From the NCBI RefSeq assembly GCF_000934765.1, contig NZ_JYNN01000023.1, forward strand, positions 1 through 50,046: a DNA stretch of 50,046 nucleotides, read 5' to 3'. Both the position numbers and the translations under genes were made by a program. A model generated the notes under the pieces. That model ran no database searches, was not told where the DNA came from, and was given only the letters and a program-made list of their open reading frames with translations. This DNA is from Thiomicrospira microaerophila. GTDB taxonomy: Bacteria > Pseudomonadota > Gammaproteobacteria > Thiomicrospirales > Thiomicrospiraceae. How positions within the stretch are numbered: the first letter of the stretch is position 1; every line of letters begins with the position of its first letter. Below are positions 37,943-46,611 of the stretch, piece by piece.

Positions 37943-38025
37943 TGGAATATTTAGTTGTAATTGCGCTGTTTGCGTTTATTTTTAGCTTGATGTACGTGGT
38001 GTATAAGTCTTACCATCAAGAGTAG
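37939..38025 (+). CDS. 28-residue single-helix membrane peptide
   Basis: Starts at ATG 37939 inside the stop of the preceding gene (ATGA overlap) with AAGGAA just before it. The product is M-M-E then one hydrophobic helix (YLVVIALFAFIFSLMYVVY) and a short KSYHQE tail. The overlap, ribosome site and clear transmembrane design favour a real coupled small gene over chance. Confidence 0.5.
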   Translation: MMEYLVVIALFAFIFSLMYVVYKSYHQE

Positions 38026-38061
38026 CGAATTTAAATATTCGGGTAAAGGCAAGAAATATCG

Positions 38062-38218
38062 CGTTGCGAGGAGCCTAGCGACGCGGCAATTTCCAGCCTA
38101 CCGCGTACACCCCGTCATTCCGGCGTAGGCCGGAATCTCACACCGCTGGTACACAGCCTAAAGAAATTTGGCCTGCACCCTTGGGAGATTGCCGCGTCGC
38201 TGCGCGCCTCGCAATGAC
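38062..38218. repeat. Long inverted MITE-like element with a nested TTCCGGC hairpin
   Basis: Arms GTTGCGAGGAGCC...GCGACGCGGCAAT (from 38062) and the inverse ATTGCCGCGTCGC...GCCTCGCAATGAC (to 38218) enclose a second repeat type, TCATTCCGGC/GCCGGAATCTC at 38114-38139. It fills nearly all the gap before the cytochrome gene. Confidence 0.8.
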
Positions 38219-38261
38219 ATTTTTTTCTTAACTTAATGGCATTGGATAAATAGGTGAAAAA

Positions 38262-38711
38262 ATGAAACGATTAACAGCGGGTATATTGGGAAGTCTGGTT
38301 AGTTTTTCAGTATTGGCGGATGAAATCACTTATCGTGAGCATATTCAGCCCTTATGGCAGTCAAGTTGTGCCGCTTGTCATGGTGCCAATGCGCCTTATT
38401 TGGGGGCGTTTGACGAAAACGAAGACAAGTATGTAAAACAAAACCTCGGGCCTCGGATGGATACCTATGCCGATCTATTGATGTTTGTCGCTTGGCCAGA
38501 TACGGGGGCGCTGATGCGTCGGTTGGATGATGGCCAAAACACACCAGATGGCAAACCAGGCAACATGTATCAATACTTGGGTAGCAATGAAACCCAACGT
38601 CAGCAAAATCTTGATTTATTTAAGGCATGGGTGGGCGAAGAGGCTTGGACGCTTAAACGAAAAAAAGACATCACCAAAGAAGAGTTAATGGCGATTAAAG
38701 CCGAATATTAA
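38262..38711 (+). CDS. Small periplasmic c-type cytochrome
   Basis: 149 residues. Signal peptide cleaved after SVLA (about 20). One heme-attachment motif CAACH (about 36-40) in WQSSCAACHGANAPY; methionines around PRMDTY, GALMRR and GNMYQY could provide the axial ligand. The rest is helical with a lysine/glutamate-rich tail. A single-heme electron carrier of the sulfur or respiratory chain is likely. It has its own short unit and ends at a palindrome-derived terminator. Confidence 0.85.
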   Translation: MKRLTAGILGSLVSFSVLADEITYREHIQPLWQSSCAACHGANAPYLGAFDENEDKYVKQNLGPRMDTYADLLMFVAWPDTGALMRRLDDGQNTPDGKPGNMYQYLGSNETQRQQNLDLFKAWVGEEAWTLKRKKDITKEELMAIKAEY

Positions 38712-38743
38712 TCCGACGTTTAGTGATATTTCACAAATTAAAT

Positions 38744-38775
38744 CAACCAGGCCTGGTTGCCCAGGCTGGTTTTTT
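38744..38775 (+). terminator. Terminator built from a full copy of the iterated palindrome
   Basis: CAACCAGGCCTGGTTG (38744-38759, exact) is followed by CCAGGCTGGTTTTTT. AACCAG-G-CCTGG pairs with CCAGG-CTGGTT (one bulge) and ends in six T (38770-38775), so the palindrome supplies the left arm of an intrinsic terminator for the cytochrome gene. Convergent dbpA lies just beyond. Confidence 0.7.
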
Positions 38776-38786
38776 AGTGCTATAAA

Positions 38787-40172
38787 TTACAAAATCCGTG
38801 CGCGGACGTTTTTGCCTTTTAGTTTCTCGCTGCTTAGGTGTTTAAGCGCGAGTTTGGCAATCGCGCGTTCCACCGCGACATAGCTGCGCATGTCGGTGAT
38901 TTTGATTTTGCCGATCTGCTCGCCGGTGATCAGCGGATTGGCGGTCAGTGCGCCTAGAATGTCACCGGGGCGTAGTTTTATTTTTTTGCCGCCATCAAGT
39001 TGCAAGGTAACCATTTTGGCTTGCAGGGGTGTTTGTTTCAAAATACTTAAATCCGGTAGGGGTTCCGCTTTGATCTCTTGATCGAGATACTCACTCAACA
39101 CCGCCACCTTATAGCTTTCTTTGTCGCTGATTAAGCTGGCGGCGAGCCCTTTGCTACCGGCGCGTCCGGTACGGCCAATGCGATGAACATGGACTTCAGG
39201 GTCGTGGGCTAGGTGAAAGTTAATCACCGCATCGAGCGCATCAATATCCAAACCCCGTGCCGCAACATCGGTGGCGACGAGCACCGCAATGCTTTTATTG
39301 GCAAATTGAATCAGGGTTTGATCTCGCTCACGCTGTTCTAAATCACCGTGTAACGCTTCCACATCAAAGCCGACCTTATGCAAAGCATCCGCCACCATTT
39401 GGGCATCTTTTTTGGTGTTGCAAAACACCACGCTGGATTCAGGGCGATGCTTAAGTAGCAATAAACGTAACGCAGTAAGGCGTTGTTCAGGCGTGTCAAC
39501 CTGATAAAAATGCTGGGCGATGCTGGCATGGTCATGTTGCGATTCAACTTGAATGCGCAGGGGTGTTTGCATAATCCGCTCGCTGATTTGTTCAATCTGG
39601 CTCGGAAAGGTGGCACTAAATAACAGGGTTTGGCGCGGGCTGGGTACGGTTTCCATAATCGCATCAATCGCTGGCTGAAAGCCCATATCCAGCATCCGAT
39701 CCGCTTCGTCGAGTACCAACACCTTGAGGTCATCAAGCTTAAGCGTTTGTTTACGCAGGTGTTCTTCAATCCGTCCCGGTGTGCCGACTATCACATGCGC
39801 CCCTTGTTGCAATGAGCTGAGTTGTGCGCCCATGTTCATCCCGCCACATAGCGTCATGACTTTAATGTTCGGCAGGCGACGCGCAAGACGGCGAATTTCG
39901 TCGGCCACTTGATCGGCCAATTCGCGGGTCGGGCAGAGTACCATCGCTTGAATGTTGAAGTTTTTACTATCCAGCTGATTGAGTAAGCCTAAACCAAATG
40001 CCGCGGTTTTGCCCGAGCCGGTTTTACCCTGGGCAATGACGTCTTGGCCCGCCAGAATCGGTGGCAAGCTTTGCGCCTGAATTTCAGTTTGCTGATGATA
40101 ACCCAAGGTCTCAAGGTTGCTGAGCAGGTCGGGATGAAGGTTTAAGGTGGAAAATGAAAGTAGATTGCTCAA
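38787..40172 (-). CDS. dbpA: ATP-dependent RNA helicase DbpA
   Basis: About 461 residues from a TTG start at 40172 with AGGA 7 bases upstream; a longer TTG at 40211 lacks a site. DEAD-box motifs: QGKTGSGKTAA, PTRELADQ, LVLDEADRMLD, SATFP, VLVATDVAARGLDID and HRIGRTGRAG. The C-terminal RNA-binding domain (about 385-461) has KLRPGDILGAL...MRSYVAVERAIA, the DbpA signature that recognises hairpin 92 of 23S rRNA. It works in 50S subunit assembly. 19 bases of its C-terminal coding region recur at 37430. Confidence 0.93.
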   Translation of the reverse strand: MSNLLSFSTLNLHPDLLSNLETLGYHQQTEIQAQSLPPILAGQDVIAQGKTGSGKTAAFGLGLLNQLDSKNFNIQAMVLCPTRELADQVADEIRRLARRLPNIKVMTLCGGMNMGAQLSSLQQGAHVIVGTPGRIEEHLRKQTLKLDDLKVLVLDEADRMLDMGFQPAIDAIMETVPSPRQTLLFSATFPSQIEQISERIMQTPLRIQVESQHDHASIAQHFYQVDTPEQRLTALRLLLLKHRPESSVVFCNTKKDAQMVADALHKVGFDVEALHGDLEQRERDQTLIQFANKSIAVLVATDVAARGLDIDALDAVINFHLAHDPEVHVHRIGRTGRAGSKGLAASLISDKESYKVAVLSEYLDQEIKAEPLPDLSILKQTPLQAKMVTLQLDGGKKIKLRPGDILGALTANPLITGEQIGKIKITDMRSYVAVERAIAKLALKHLSSEKLKGKNVRARIL

Positions 40173-40341
40173 AGGCTTGTCCTGTGTGTAATAAGGTGTC
40201 TTGTGGATCAACGGCTATAAAAGTCCATCGAATGGGTTGCGTGTTAATGGGGTCTGAAAGGGGTTTCAAAACATCTTGTCCACGCTGTTTGGTATCTGAA
40301 GACTAAAAATACATGCTAACTATATCACAAAAACAAACATT

Positions 40342-40357
40342 TTTGTTTTAAAACAAA
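40342..40357. promoter_or_regulatory. AT-rich 16-bp palindrome in the dbpA upstream region
   Basis: TTTGTTTTAAAACAAA is a perfect palindrome; a further AAAACAAA at 40330-40338 could pair with the same TTTTGTTTT arm. It lies in the upstream region between nnr and dbpA. A degenerate copy of the iterated palindrome (AACCTGACCTGGTT) is at 40412-40425. Confidence 0.3.
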
Positions 40358-40439
40358 GGTTTATATTTTTTGAAGCGGAGGAGGTAACGGCTAAATAACC
40401 GTGGTGTTGGTAACCTGACCTGGTTGGCTATAGGCGCTA

Positions 40440-41879
40440 TCAAAAGCGAGAAAGTTGTTGAATGACATCACTGGGTAGTAAGCTGGCTTCAGATTGCGTT
40501 TCTATGCAGCGATCAGCGGCTCGCGCATGAATTTCAACACCGAGTCGTGCGGCATCGAACAGGCTTAACCCCTGTGCAATATAACCAGCAATCAGCCCTG
40601 TTAGCACATCGCCCATGCCACCTGTCGCCATGCCAGGGTTGCCCGCTTGGCAAAGCGCAAGCTGTTCACCGTCATAAATCAGCGTTCCTGTGCCTTTTAA
40701 CACAATCACGCCACCATAGCGCTTGTGTAGGGCGTGAATGGCCGCCATACGGTCTTGCTGGATAGCTTGTGTCGATTTCTCTAACAGGCGTGCGGCTTCG
40801 GCAGGGTGGGGGGTTAAAACCCAGCGCTCATAATGAAATGGGTCGAGCGCCAAACAGTTAAGCGCATCCGCATCCAGCACCATCGGTTGATCGAGTTTGC
40901 AGGTTGCTTCATACAGTTGCCATGCCCAGTTATCCTGTCCCAGCCCTGGACCGATTCCAATAGCCGTCGCACGGGATGCGAGCTGCGCAAAGTCTTTAGT
41001 GGGGTAGCACATCAATTCGGGTTGCATTTGGGTCAATGCAACAAGGTGTTCTTCGCGGCTAATGATTTTAACCAGGCCAGTGCCAGCGCGCAAGCAAGCG
41101 CGCCCTGCCAGGGCAATCGCACCCAGCATGTGTTTATTGCCACCGATGAGTAGGGCTTGACCATAGCTGCCTTTGTGGGTGTTTTTGATGCGTTTTAGTG
41201 AGGGTAGCGCAGTGGCTTGCCAGCAGGTCGCCGTCGGCGGTATCGCTGTCAGGCGTTCGGTAGATAAATCTAGCGTATTGAGTAATACCTTGCCGCTAAA
41301 GTCCGGGCCATAATTTTGAAATAACCCGATTTTGTGCACGATAAAACTGGTGGTGATGTCGGCTTTTACAGCGCTGCCCAGAATATGGCCGCTATTGGCA
41401 TCCAGGCCCGAAGGGATGTCAAGTGCAAGTACAGGTTTCGCTGCGTGGTTGATGGCATTAATCGCCTCACTAAACGGTGATTCAATCGGGCGGTTTAAGC
41501 CGATACCGAATAAACCATCTACAATCAGGTCGGCTTGTGAGAGGCCTTCTTGTGTGAGTGTTTGGGGGAAAAGACCGACAGCGCCAGCCTCTAATCGCGC
41601 TTTAGCCGCGTCACCCAGCAAAGGCATTGGCCCCACTTGATAAAGGTGGGGGGCTAATCCAGCCTGTTGCGCGAGTTTGGCTAGCGCATAGCCGTCACCA
41701 CCGTTATGGCCAGTGCCGCAAATAATTGCCATCTGTTTGGCTTTTGGCCAGTAAGTTTGTATCACGTCCAGGGCAAAAGCCGCGGCTTGGTGTATTAATT
41801 CAAGGCCGCTTAGCTTGTCTTGTTCGATAGCCTGTTGATCAATCAGTTGAGCCTGCTGGCGCGTATAGAGTTTGAGCAT
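40440..41879 (-). CDS. nnr: Bifunctional NAD(P)HX epimerase/dehydratase
   Basis: 479 residues; repairs hydrated NADH/NADPH. The N-terminal YjeF_N epimerase (about 1-210) has CGTGHNGGDGYALAKLA and VDGLFGIGLNRP. The C-terminal carbohydrate-kinase-like dehydratase (about 220-479) has GSYGQALLIGGNKHMLGA, GIGPGLGQ, PHPAEAARL, and GNPGMATGGMGDVLTGLIAG, the ATP-binding/catalytic Asp segment. Usual neighbours such as tsaE are absent here. It is transcribed alone on the minus strand. A palindrome copy lies 41 bases upstream of the start. Confidence 0.95.
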   Translation of the reverse strand: MLKLYTRQQAQLIDQQAIEQDKLSGLELIHQAAAFALDVIQTYWPKAKQMAIICGTGHNGGDGYALAKLAQQAGLAPHLYQVGPMPLLGDAAKARLEAGAVGLFPQTLTQEGLSQADLIVDGLFGIGLNRPIESPFSEAINAINHAAKPVLALDIPSGLDANSGHILGSAVKADITTSFIVHKIGLFQNYGPDFSGKVLLNTLDLSTERLTAIPPTATCWQATALPSLKRIKNTHKGSYGQALLIGGNKHMLGAIALAGRACLRAGTGLVKIISREEHLVALTQMQPELMCYPTKDFAQLASRATAIGIGPGLGQDNWAWQLYEATCKLDQPMVLDADALNCLALDPFHYERWVLTPHPAEAARLLEKSTQAIQQDRMAAIHALHKRYGGVIVLKGTGTLIYDGEQLALCQAGNPGMATGGMGDVLTGLIAGYIAQGLSLFDAARLGVEIHARAADRCIETQSEASLLPSDVIQQLSRF

Positions 41880-41919
41880 TGGTGCGCTAGTTCCATAAAA
41901 CTAAAAGTTTATTGTAAAA

Positions 41920-41935
41920 CAACCAGGCCTGGTTG
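41920..41935. repeat. Full 16-bp copy of the iterated palindrome upstream of nnr
   Basis: Exact CAACCAGGCCTGGTTG, immediately followed by a 26-base segment that recurs inverted at 37331-37356 and then a REP hairpin. Confidence 0.95.
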
Positions 41936-42112
41936 GCTAACGTATGCACACTTCTTTTCTCGTTCCCACGCTGTGCGTGGGAATGCCAGCCCATTCGAGA
42001 CAGTAACGAGTAAATTAAACTGATTGTGTAACTTTTTAGTACTGTAAAATACCAGAAATTCTATTGTGCACACCAGCAACAGCGCTCCCACGCACAGCGT
42101 GGGAGCGAGTTA
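41936..42112. repeat. Shared 26-base segment plus two REP hairpins
   Basis: 41936-41961 is identical (inverted) to 37331-37356. A REP hairpin TCGTTCCCACGC/GCGTGGGAA follows at 41960-41984, and another CGCTCCCACGC/GCGTGGGAGCG at 42083-42106. The 340-base gap between nnr and rpmG contains nothing else but the rpmG terminator. Confidence 0.8.
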
Positions 42113-42165
42113 TAAGTTTGTGAAATATGCGGGCTATGCCTGGTTGTGGAGGTGGATTTAGACAT

Positions 42166-42193
42166 AAAAAAACCAGCACAAGGCTGGTCTTTT
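42166..42193 (-). terminator. Terminator of rpmB-rpmG
   Basis: On the minus strand ACCAGCC, loop, GCTGGTTTTTTT: a six- to seven-pair stem with a T-run of seven, 27 bases after the rpmG stop. Confidence 0.85.
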
Positions 42194-42219
42194 AAACAGG
42201 CATAAACCGAAATAATAAA

Positions 42220-42375
42220 TTATTTGATTTTGGCTTCTTTGAACATCACGTGTTTACGAACCACTGGATCGTATTTTTTGATTTCAAACTTGCCGGCCAT
42301 GGTGCGTTTGTTTTTATCAGTGGTATAGAAATAACCTGTACCTGCTGATGAGACTAACTTAATTTTATCGCGCAT
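42220..42375 (-). CDS. rpmG: Ribosomal protein L33
   Basis: 51 residues starting [19 protein letters not shown] and ending in FKEAKIK, the full-length bacterial L33 of the large subunit. It lacks the zinc-binding CxxC pairs (C-minus form). Start ATG 42375 has AGGAG upstream and lies 13 bases after rpmB. Cotranscribed with rpmB and ended by a hairpin at 42166-42193. Confidence 0.97.
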   Translation of the reverse strand: MRDKIKLVSSAGTGYFYTTDKNKRTMAGKFEIKKYDPVVRKHVMFKEAKIK

Positions 42376-42388
42376 AATCGTCTCCTAA

Positions 42389-42625
42389 TTAAACCTTCTC
42401 ACCACGTGCACGCATCTCTGCTAGCACAACTTCAATTCCGTTCTTGTCGATGGTACGCATACCAGCTGGTGTAAGACGTATTTTTACAAAACGGCTTTCG
42501 GATTCAATCCAAAAACGGTGTGTTTGTAAATTTGGCAAAAAACGGCGACGTGTTTTACGGTGAGAGTGGGAAACATTGTTACCGACAGCAGGGCGTTTTC
42601 CTGTGACTTGGCAAACTTTAGACAT
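42389..42625 (-). CDS. rpmB: Ribosomal protein L28
   Basis: 78 residues, standard length: [20 protein letters not shown] at the N-terminus, [14 protein letters not shown], and a [18 protein letters not shown] tail. First gene of rpmB-rpmG, just downstream of radC on the same strand as in many gammaproteobacteria. It has its own promoter at 42742-42770. Confidence 0.98.
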   Translation of the reverse strand: MSKVCQVTGKRPAVGNNVSHSHRKTRRRFLPNLQTHRFWIESESRFVKIRLTPAGMRTIDKNGIEVVLAEMRARGEKV

Positions 42626-42666
42626 CTCTCAATCCCCTATTCAATCATTAAAGATGGAAAACTTAA

Positions 42667-42690
42667 GAACCGGCTTACAAAAGCCCGTTC
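42667..42690 (-). promoter_or_regulatory. Leader hairpin of rpmB-rpmG
   Basis: GAACCGGCTT (42667-42676), four-base loop, AAGCCCGTTC (42681-42690): a 10-bp stem with one mismatch inside the transcribed leader. The sequence AACCGGCTTA also recurs inverted inside the promoter spacer (42754-42763). Confidence 0.4.
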
Positions 42691-42741
42691 AAGAATTCTA
42701 ATTACGGTAAACATTCATTTACCCAAAAACAAGAAGACGGA

Positions 42742-42770
42742 ATTATCCATAAATAAGCCGGTTATTGCAA
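42742..42770 (-). promoter_or_regulatory. Sigma-70 promoter of rpmB-rpmG
   Basis: On the minus strand TTGCAA (42770-42765), a 17-base spacer, and GATAAT (42747-42742). It lies 117 bases before rpmB, between radC and rpmB. Confidence 0.65.
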
Positions 42771-42780
42771 GTCTTATTTT

Positions 42781-43458
42781 TTAAATTTGCCCAGCTTGTG
42801 CCATTGAGTGCCAACGACCGTGGTCGCCAAGGATGATGTGATCGAGTAATCGCACCTCAACAAGGCTTAAAGCTTGCTTGATGATATCCGTGATTTGATG
42901 ATCAGATTGACTGGGGTTGGGTAGGCCTGAAGGGTGGTTGTGGCTGATAATCATCGCGGCGGCATTGTGTTTGAGTGCAAGTTTCACGATTTCTCGCGGA
43001 TGCACACTTGCTTGGTTGACGGTGCCGTAAAATAAAATTTCAAAATGTATCATTCGGTGCTGTTGATCCAGTAGGATACAGGCAAACTGTTCACGCTCAC
43101 TGTGTCCAATGTGCTGTGAAAAATAGCGCGCAGAGAGCTCGGGTGCGTTAAATAACTCGCCTTTTTTAAGGCCAGTTTCAAAGTGGCGGCGAGCCATTTC
43201 GAGCACCGCGTTCATTTGAGCAAATTTGGCGAGTCCTAAGCCTTTTGCTTGGCAAAAATCTTCTTGAGTGGCGCTGAGTAAACTATGCAGGTCGCCGAAA
43301 TGATCGAGCAGATCTTGTGCGAGTTCCACCGCACTTTTGCCCTTAACACCGACACGTAAGAAGATAGCTAGTAACTCCGCATCGGTTAAACTTTGTGCAC
43401 CAAAACTCATTAGTTTTTCACGGGGGCGGTCATGTTGATGCCAGTCGCGAATTGACAT
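42781..43458 (-). CDS. radC: RadC-family MPN/JAB domain protein
   Basis: 225 residues. Helix-hairpin-helix region at the N-terminus ([17 protein letters not shown]) and the JAB/MPN metal motif [20 protein letters not shown] (about 168-188: HxH plus S-x2 to D-spacing). Despite the name, its role in DNA repair is uncertain. It ends the long minus-strand operon and precedes rpmB-rpmG, the conserved radC-rpmB-rpmG order. It starts 2 bases after the preceding 144-residue protein gene. Confidence 0.95.
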   Translation of the reverse strand: MSIRDWHQHDRPREKLMSFGAQSLTDAELLAIFLRVGVKGKSAVELAQDLLDHFGDLHSLLSATQEDFCQAKGLGLAKFAQMNAVLEMARRHFETGLKKGELFNAPELSARYFSQHIGHSEREQFACILLDQQHRMIHFEILFYGTVNQASVHPREIVKLALKHNAAAMIISHNHPSGLPNPSQSDHQITDIIKQALSLVEVRLLDHIILGDHGRWHSMAQAGQI

Positions 43459-43459
43459 G

Positions 43460-43894
43460 TTAACGTGCCCTGGCTTGTGCTGCTTGCGCTTTTTTGAGAC
43501 GCTGCTGTTTAATCAGTAGAGCGGTTTTAACTACTTTGGCAAAAACAGAGTATTTGTTTTCAACCGTTTTATAGAGCGTAACAGGATTGCCATGTGGCTG
43601 TTGAAATGCGTCTTGCGCGATCTCCAGCCACTTGTCTAACTCTTGGTTAGTAAAGTAGTTATTGATCTCAAAATAAGACAGCTTGGTAAGAATAACCGCA
43701 CGGATTATTTTGTCCCACTCTATTTGAGTGATATTGGGGTATTTTTTGGTGTAAAAACCGCTTACCCCTTGAGCTTGGTAGTTTAAGAACTTTTTCAAGG
43801 TGTCGTGTGTTAGCATATCTTCTGCTGCACTACGGGCCGATAGGCTCAAATTATCAAGAAACTGAGATTCAACCTGGTGATTCGTACCTGGCAT
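43460..43894 (-). CDS. Hypothetical helical protein
   Basis: 144 residues with no signal or membrane segment. Mostly helical; a YxxxE-rich middle ([24 protein letters not shown]) and a basic, Ala/Gln-rich C-terminus ([15 protein letters not shown]) that could bind nucleic acid or lipid head groups. Located between radC (1 base gap) and the PilZ gene (30 bases). Not recognised. Confidence 0.7.
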   Translation of the reverse strand: MPGTNHQVESQFLDNLSLSARSAAEDMLTHDTLKKFLNYQAQGVSGFYTKKYPNITQIEWDKIIRAVILTKLSYFEINNYFTNQELDKWLEIAQDAFQQPHGNPVTLYKTVENKYSVFAKVVKTALLIKQQRLKKAQAAQARAR

Positions 43895-43924
43895 GACTAA
43901 TAATCCTGCATGTGAGATGGCATA

Positions 43925-44845
43925 TCAAAAACACTCCTGTAGTTCATGCTTTTGAATTTGCGCTAATAAAAAGGTTTGATCACTGCCGTTGGGAAAGTCA
44001 AAGTTCATCGCTACGCGCTCATAAAATGTATCGGGCTGGCTTTGAATGTTAACCACAATGCCATCAAACTTGAGTAGTCGGTCTGCGTCTTTAAAGTAAA
44101 TAAGTACATCAAGGCGTTCGTTAAGTTTCAGGCCTTTTTTTAAATTTACCGCTAAACCGCTAGCGCTGACATTGGAAACCTCGAGTCGCCATTGGTCTGG
44201 ATGTTGGCGTTGGCTGTGGTCGTCATAAAGTTGGCGAAAAATATCGGTGTAAAGCGTAAGGAGATGACTGGTTTGGACGATCGCTTGCATTAAAGGAATT
44301 TTATCATACTTGGGGTCCGATACTTTTTCACAAAATTCATCCAGCTTGAAGCCAACCGGTATGGGGTTGGGTGCAAAAAAGGTATCAGGTGTGGAGTGGG
44401 ATAAAACCTCATCAAGCCGTTGTAAAAAATACAGGTACTTTTGTTCAATGAGTCGCAAATAACTATATGTTTTGGGTGAGCTTTTTAAGCGATTCAGGTT
44501 AATAATGCCTTCTAAATGGCTGTTGATTTTAAATATTTTGGCAGGATCTTTTTTGGGGTTATAACCCTTAGATAACTCAATCAAACAAGCTTCGTAAAAC
44601 TCAAAATGTTCGAGGATTTCACCAAAAATGGCCATCACTTTTTCTTTGCTGTCTTGTATTTTATTTAACGCACTATTGACCAGGTTGCGCTGATAGTTAA
44701 TTTGGTTTTGCACACTGGCTGGCATGTAGTTAGCCCCAGTGGCTAAAATATCACGGTCGTTAATAGGCGAGCTTGGTGTGACATAGGTCCGAAGCGGCAT
44801 ATTGATTCTGAAAAAACGACGCACATTTCTAGGTGAGTTTTGCAT
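43925..44845 (-). CDS. PilZ-type protein with a long helical insert
   Basis: 306 residues. RRFFRINMPLR at about 9-19 looks like the RxxxR c-di-GMP motif of PilZ domains; the second motif, VSNVSASGLAV (N-x-S-x-x-G, about 219-229), comes only 200 residues later and is followed by the PilZ barrel strands to the C-terminus. The intervening 180 residues are helical and acidic/basic mixed. The fold would need the first arm to pack against the distant barrel, or a PilZN-like insert. It lies between metW and a hypothetical gene, in the same operon. Confidence 0.75.
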   Translation of the reverse strand: MQNSPRNVRRFFRINMPLRTYVTPSSPINDRDILATGANYMPASVQNQINYQRNLVNSALNKIQDSKEKVMAIFGEILEHFEFYEACLIELSKGYNPKKDPAKIFKINSHLEGIINLNRLKSSPKTYSYLRLIEQKYLYFLQRLDEVLSHSTPDTFFAPNPIPVGFKLDEFCEKVSDPKYDKIPLMQAIVQTSHLLTLYTDIFRQLYDDHSQRQHPDQWRLEVSNVSASGLAVNLKKGLKLNERLDVLIYFKDADRLLKFDGIVVNIQSQPDTFYERVAMNFDFPNGSDQTFLLAQIQKHELQECF

Positions 44846-44857
44846 AGTTGAACTCTG

Positions 44858-45466
44858 TTATTTCCTTTGCACCTTATAAAGCGCAACTTCACCCATTAAA
44901 TTGGGCATTAGGCGGATGCCTAAATTACTCTGGTGTTGATTATTAACGACCGTTCTAGCGACAACTTCAATATTTTTTTCTTCACACAGATCTTCAAAAT
45001 CGTTAAACGTGCACAAATGAATGTTTGGTGTGTCATACCAATGATACGGTAGCGTATCCGTTTCTGGCATGCGTCCCTTTAACAAAAGTTGCGCGCGCAT
45101 TTTCCAATGGGCAAAATTAGGGAAAGTGATAATGATCTGTTTGCCAATGGTCAGCATATGGTCAAGTAAAATATCAGGACGACGCACAACTTGCAGTGCT
45201 TGGGTCATGATGACATAATCGAAGCTTTCCGGATCAAAATAATGGATCAGGTCTTCACTGTCAAGATTACTTTGAATAACATTGATGCCATTAAGCATTG
45301 CTTGGATGTTTTTTTGCGGATCAATTTCCATGCCATAACCCCGGATGGAGCGGGTTTGTTTGAGGTGATTGAGTAATGTACCATCACCGCATCCCAAGTC
45401 AAGTACATGGCTATTAGGCTCAATCCAGTCGGCAATCAGTTTGAATTCAGGGGTTATTGGGTTCAT
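44858..45466 (-). CDS. metW: Methionine biosynthesis protein MetW
   Basis: 202 residues, SAM-dependent methyltransferase fold with [12 protein letters not shown] (about 20-31), YGMEID, and the MetW-typical [10 protein letters not shown] and [12 protein letters not shown]. It works with MetX; homologues are known to assist its activity. It overlaps metX by 4 bases. Confidence 0.95.
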   Translation of the reverse strand: MNPITPEFKLIADWIEPNSHVLDLGCGDGTLLNHLKQTRSIRGYGMEIDPQKNIQAMLNGINVIQSNLDSEDLIHYFDPESFDYVIMTQALQVVRRPDILLDHMLTIGKQIIITFPNFAHWKMRAQLLLKGRMPETDTLPYHWYDTPNIHLCTFNDFEDLCEEKNIEVVARTVVNNQHQSNLGIRLMPNLMGEVALYKVQRK

Positions 45467-46599
45467 CGTCCAGTCTCCGCCGTAACGCGCTGCATATAGG
45501 CGCGGAAAATACCTTCGTAGTGCGTGTTGGGCAGTAAAAAGGCATCATGCCCGTGTTCCGATTCAACTTCGGCGTAGCTCACATCTAAATCATTGTCGAG
45601 CAGTGCGCGTACGATTTCGTGTGAGCGTGCGGGTGAAAAGCGCCAATCTGAGGTAAAGGACACGACAAGAAATTTCGCTTGAGTTTGACTAAAAGCTTGG
45701 CTTAAGTCGTTATCAAATTCGGCCGCTGGATCAAAATAATCTAGCGCTTTGGTCATTAGTAGGTAGGTGTTGGCATCAAAGTTTTGCTTGGTGGCAAATT
45801 TTTCGCCTTGATAACGCAAATAGCTCTCCACTTGGAATTCGACATCAAAGCTATACTTTAGACTTTCTGTGCGTAACTCACGGCCAAATTTTGCGCCCAT
45901 CATGTCATCCGATAGATAGGTTAAATGACCGAGCATTCTGGCCAGGGCTAAGCCGCCTTTCGGTGTGGTGCCGGCCTCGATAAAGCGCCCCTCATGGAAT
46001 TCCGGGTCCGTCATAATGGCGCGGCGTGCCACTTCGTTAAACGCGATGTTCTGTGCGCTGAGTTTAGGCGCAGCGGCAATGACTAGAGCGTGACGTAGCT
46101 TATCAGGGTAATCAATCGCCCATTGCATCACTTGCATGCCCCCCATGGAGCCGCCGACAATCGCCGCCCATTGCTCGATACCTAGGTGCGCGCGAAGCAG
46201 GTTTTGGCTATTGACCCAATCACGACAGGTGACAATAGGAAAATCCGAACCATAGACACGTCCTGTTTCTGGATTGAGCGTTGTCGGGCCGGTAGAGCCT
46301 CGGCAGCTGCCCAAATTGTTTGAGCAGACCACAAAGAGCTTGTTGGTATCAATCGGTTTGTTCGGACCAATATAGTCATTCCACCAGCCAGGTTTGTCGC
46401 TGCCCTCATGGTAGCCCGCCACGTGGTGATCACCACTCAGCGCGTGACAAATTAATACCGCATTACTGGCATCGGCATTCAATTGGCCATAGGTTTCGTA
46501 CATTAGGTCAAATTTTGGCAATACTGCACCACTAACCAGTTTCAAGGGCTGGTCAACGGCAAAGGTTTGGGGGGTTACAATTCCAATAGAGTCTGTCAT
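45463..46599 (-). CDS. metX: Homoserine O-acyltransferase MetX
   Basis: 378 residues, alpha/beta hydrolase fold. Conserved segments: [26 protein letters not shown], nucleophile elbow VGGSMGGMQ (Ser about 148), SDWRFSP (Asp region), and [10 protein letters not shown] (His). It activates homoserine for methionine synthesis. MetX of gammaproteobacteria often uses succinyl-CoA rather than acetyl-CoA, and sequence inspection here does not decide which. Paired with metW, the usual arrangement; metH at the other end of the window completes methionine synthesis. Confidence 0.96.
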   Translation of the reverse strand: MTDSIGIVTPQTFAVDQPLKLVSGAVLPKFDLMYETYGQLNADASNAVLICHALSGDHHVAGYHEGSDKPGWWNDYIGPNKPIDTNKLFVVCSNNLGSCRGSTGPTTLNPETGRVYGSDFPIVTCRDWVNSQNLLRAHLGIEQWAAIVGGSMGGMQVMQWAIDYPDKLRHALVIAAAPKLSAQNIAFNEVARRAIMTDPEFHEGRFIEAGTTPKGGLALARMLGHLTYLSDDMMGAKFGRELRTESLKYSFDVEFQVESYLRYQGEKFATKQNFDANTYLLMTKALDYFDPAAEFDNDLSQAFSQTQAKFLVVSFTSDWRFSPARSHEIVRALLDNDLDVSYAEVESEHGHDAFLLPNTHYEGIFRAYMQRVTAETGR

Positions 46600-46611
46600 A
46601 GTTTTTGTATT

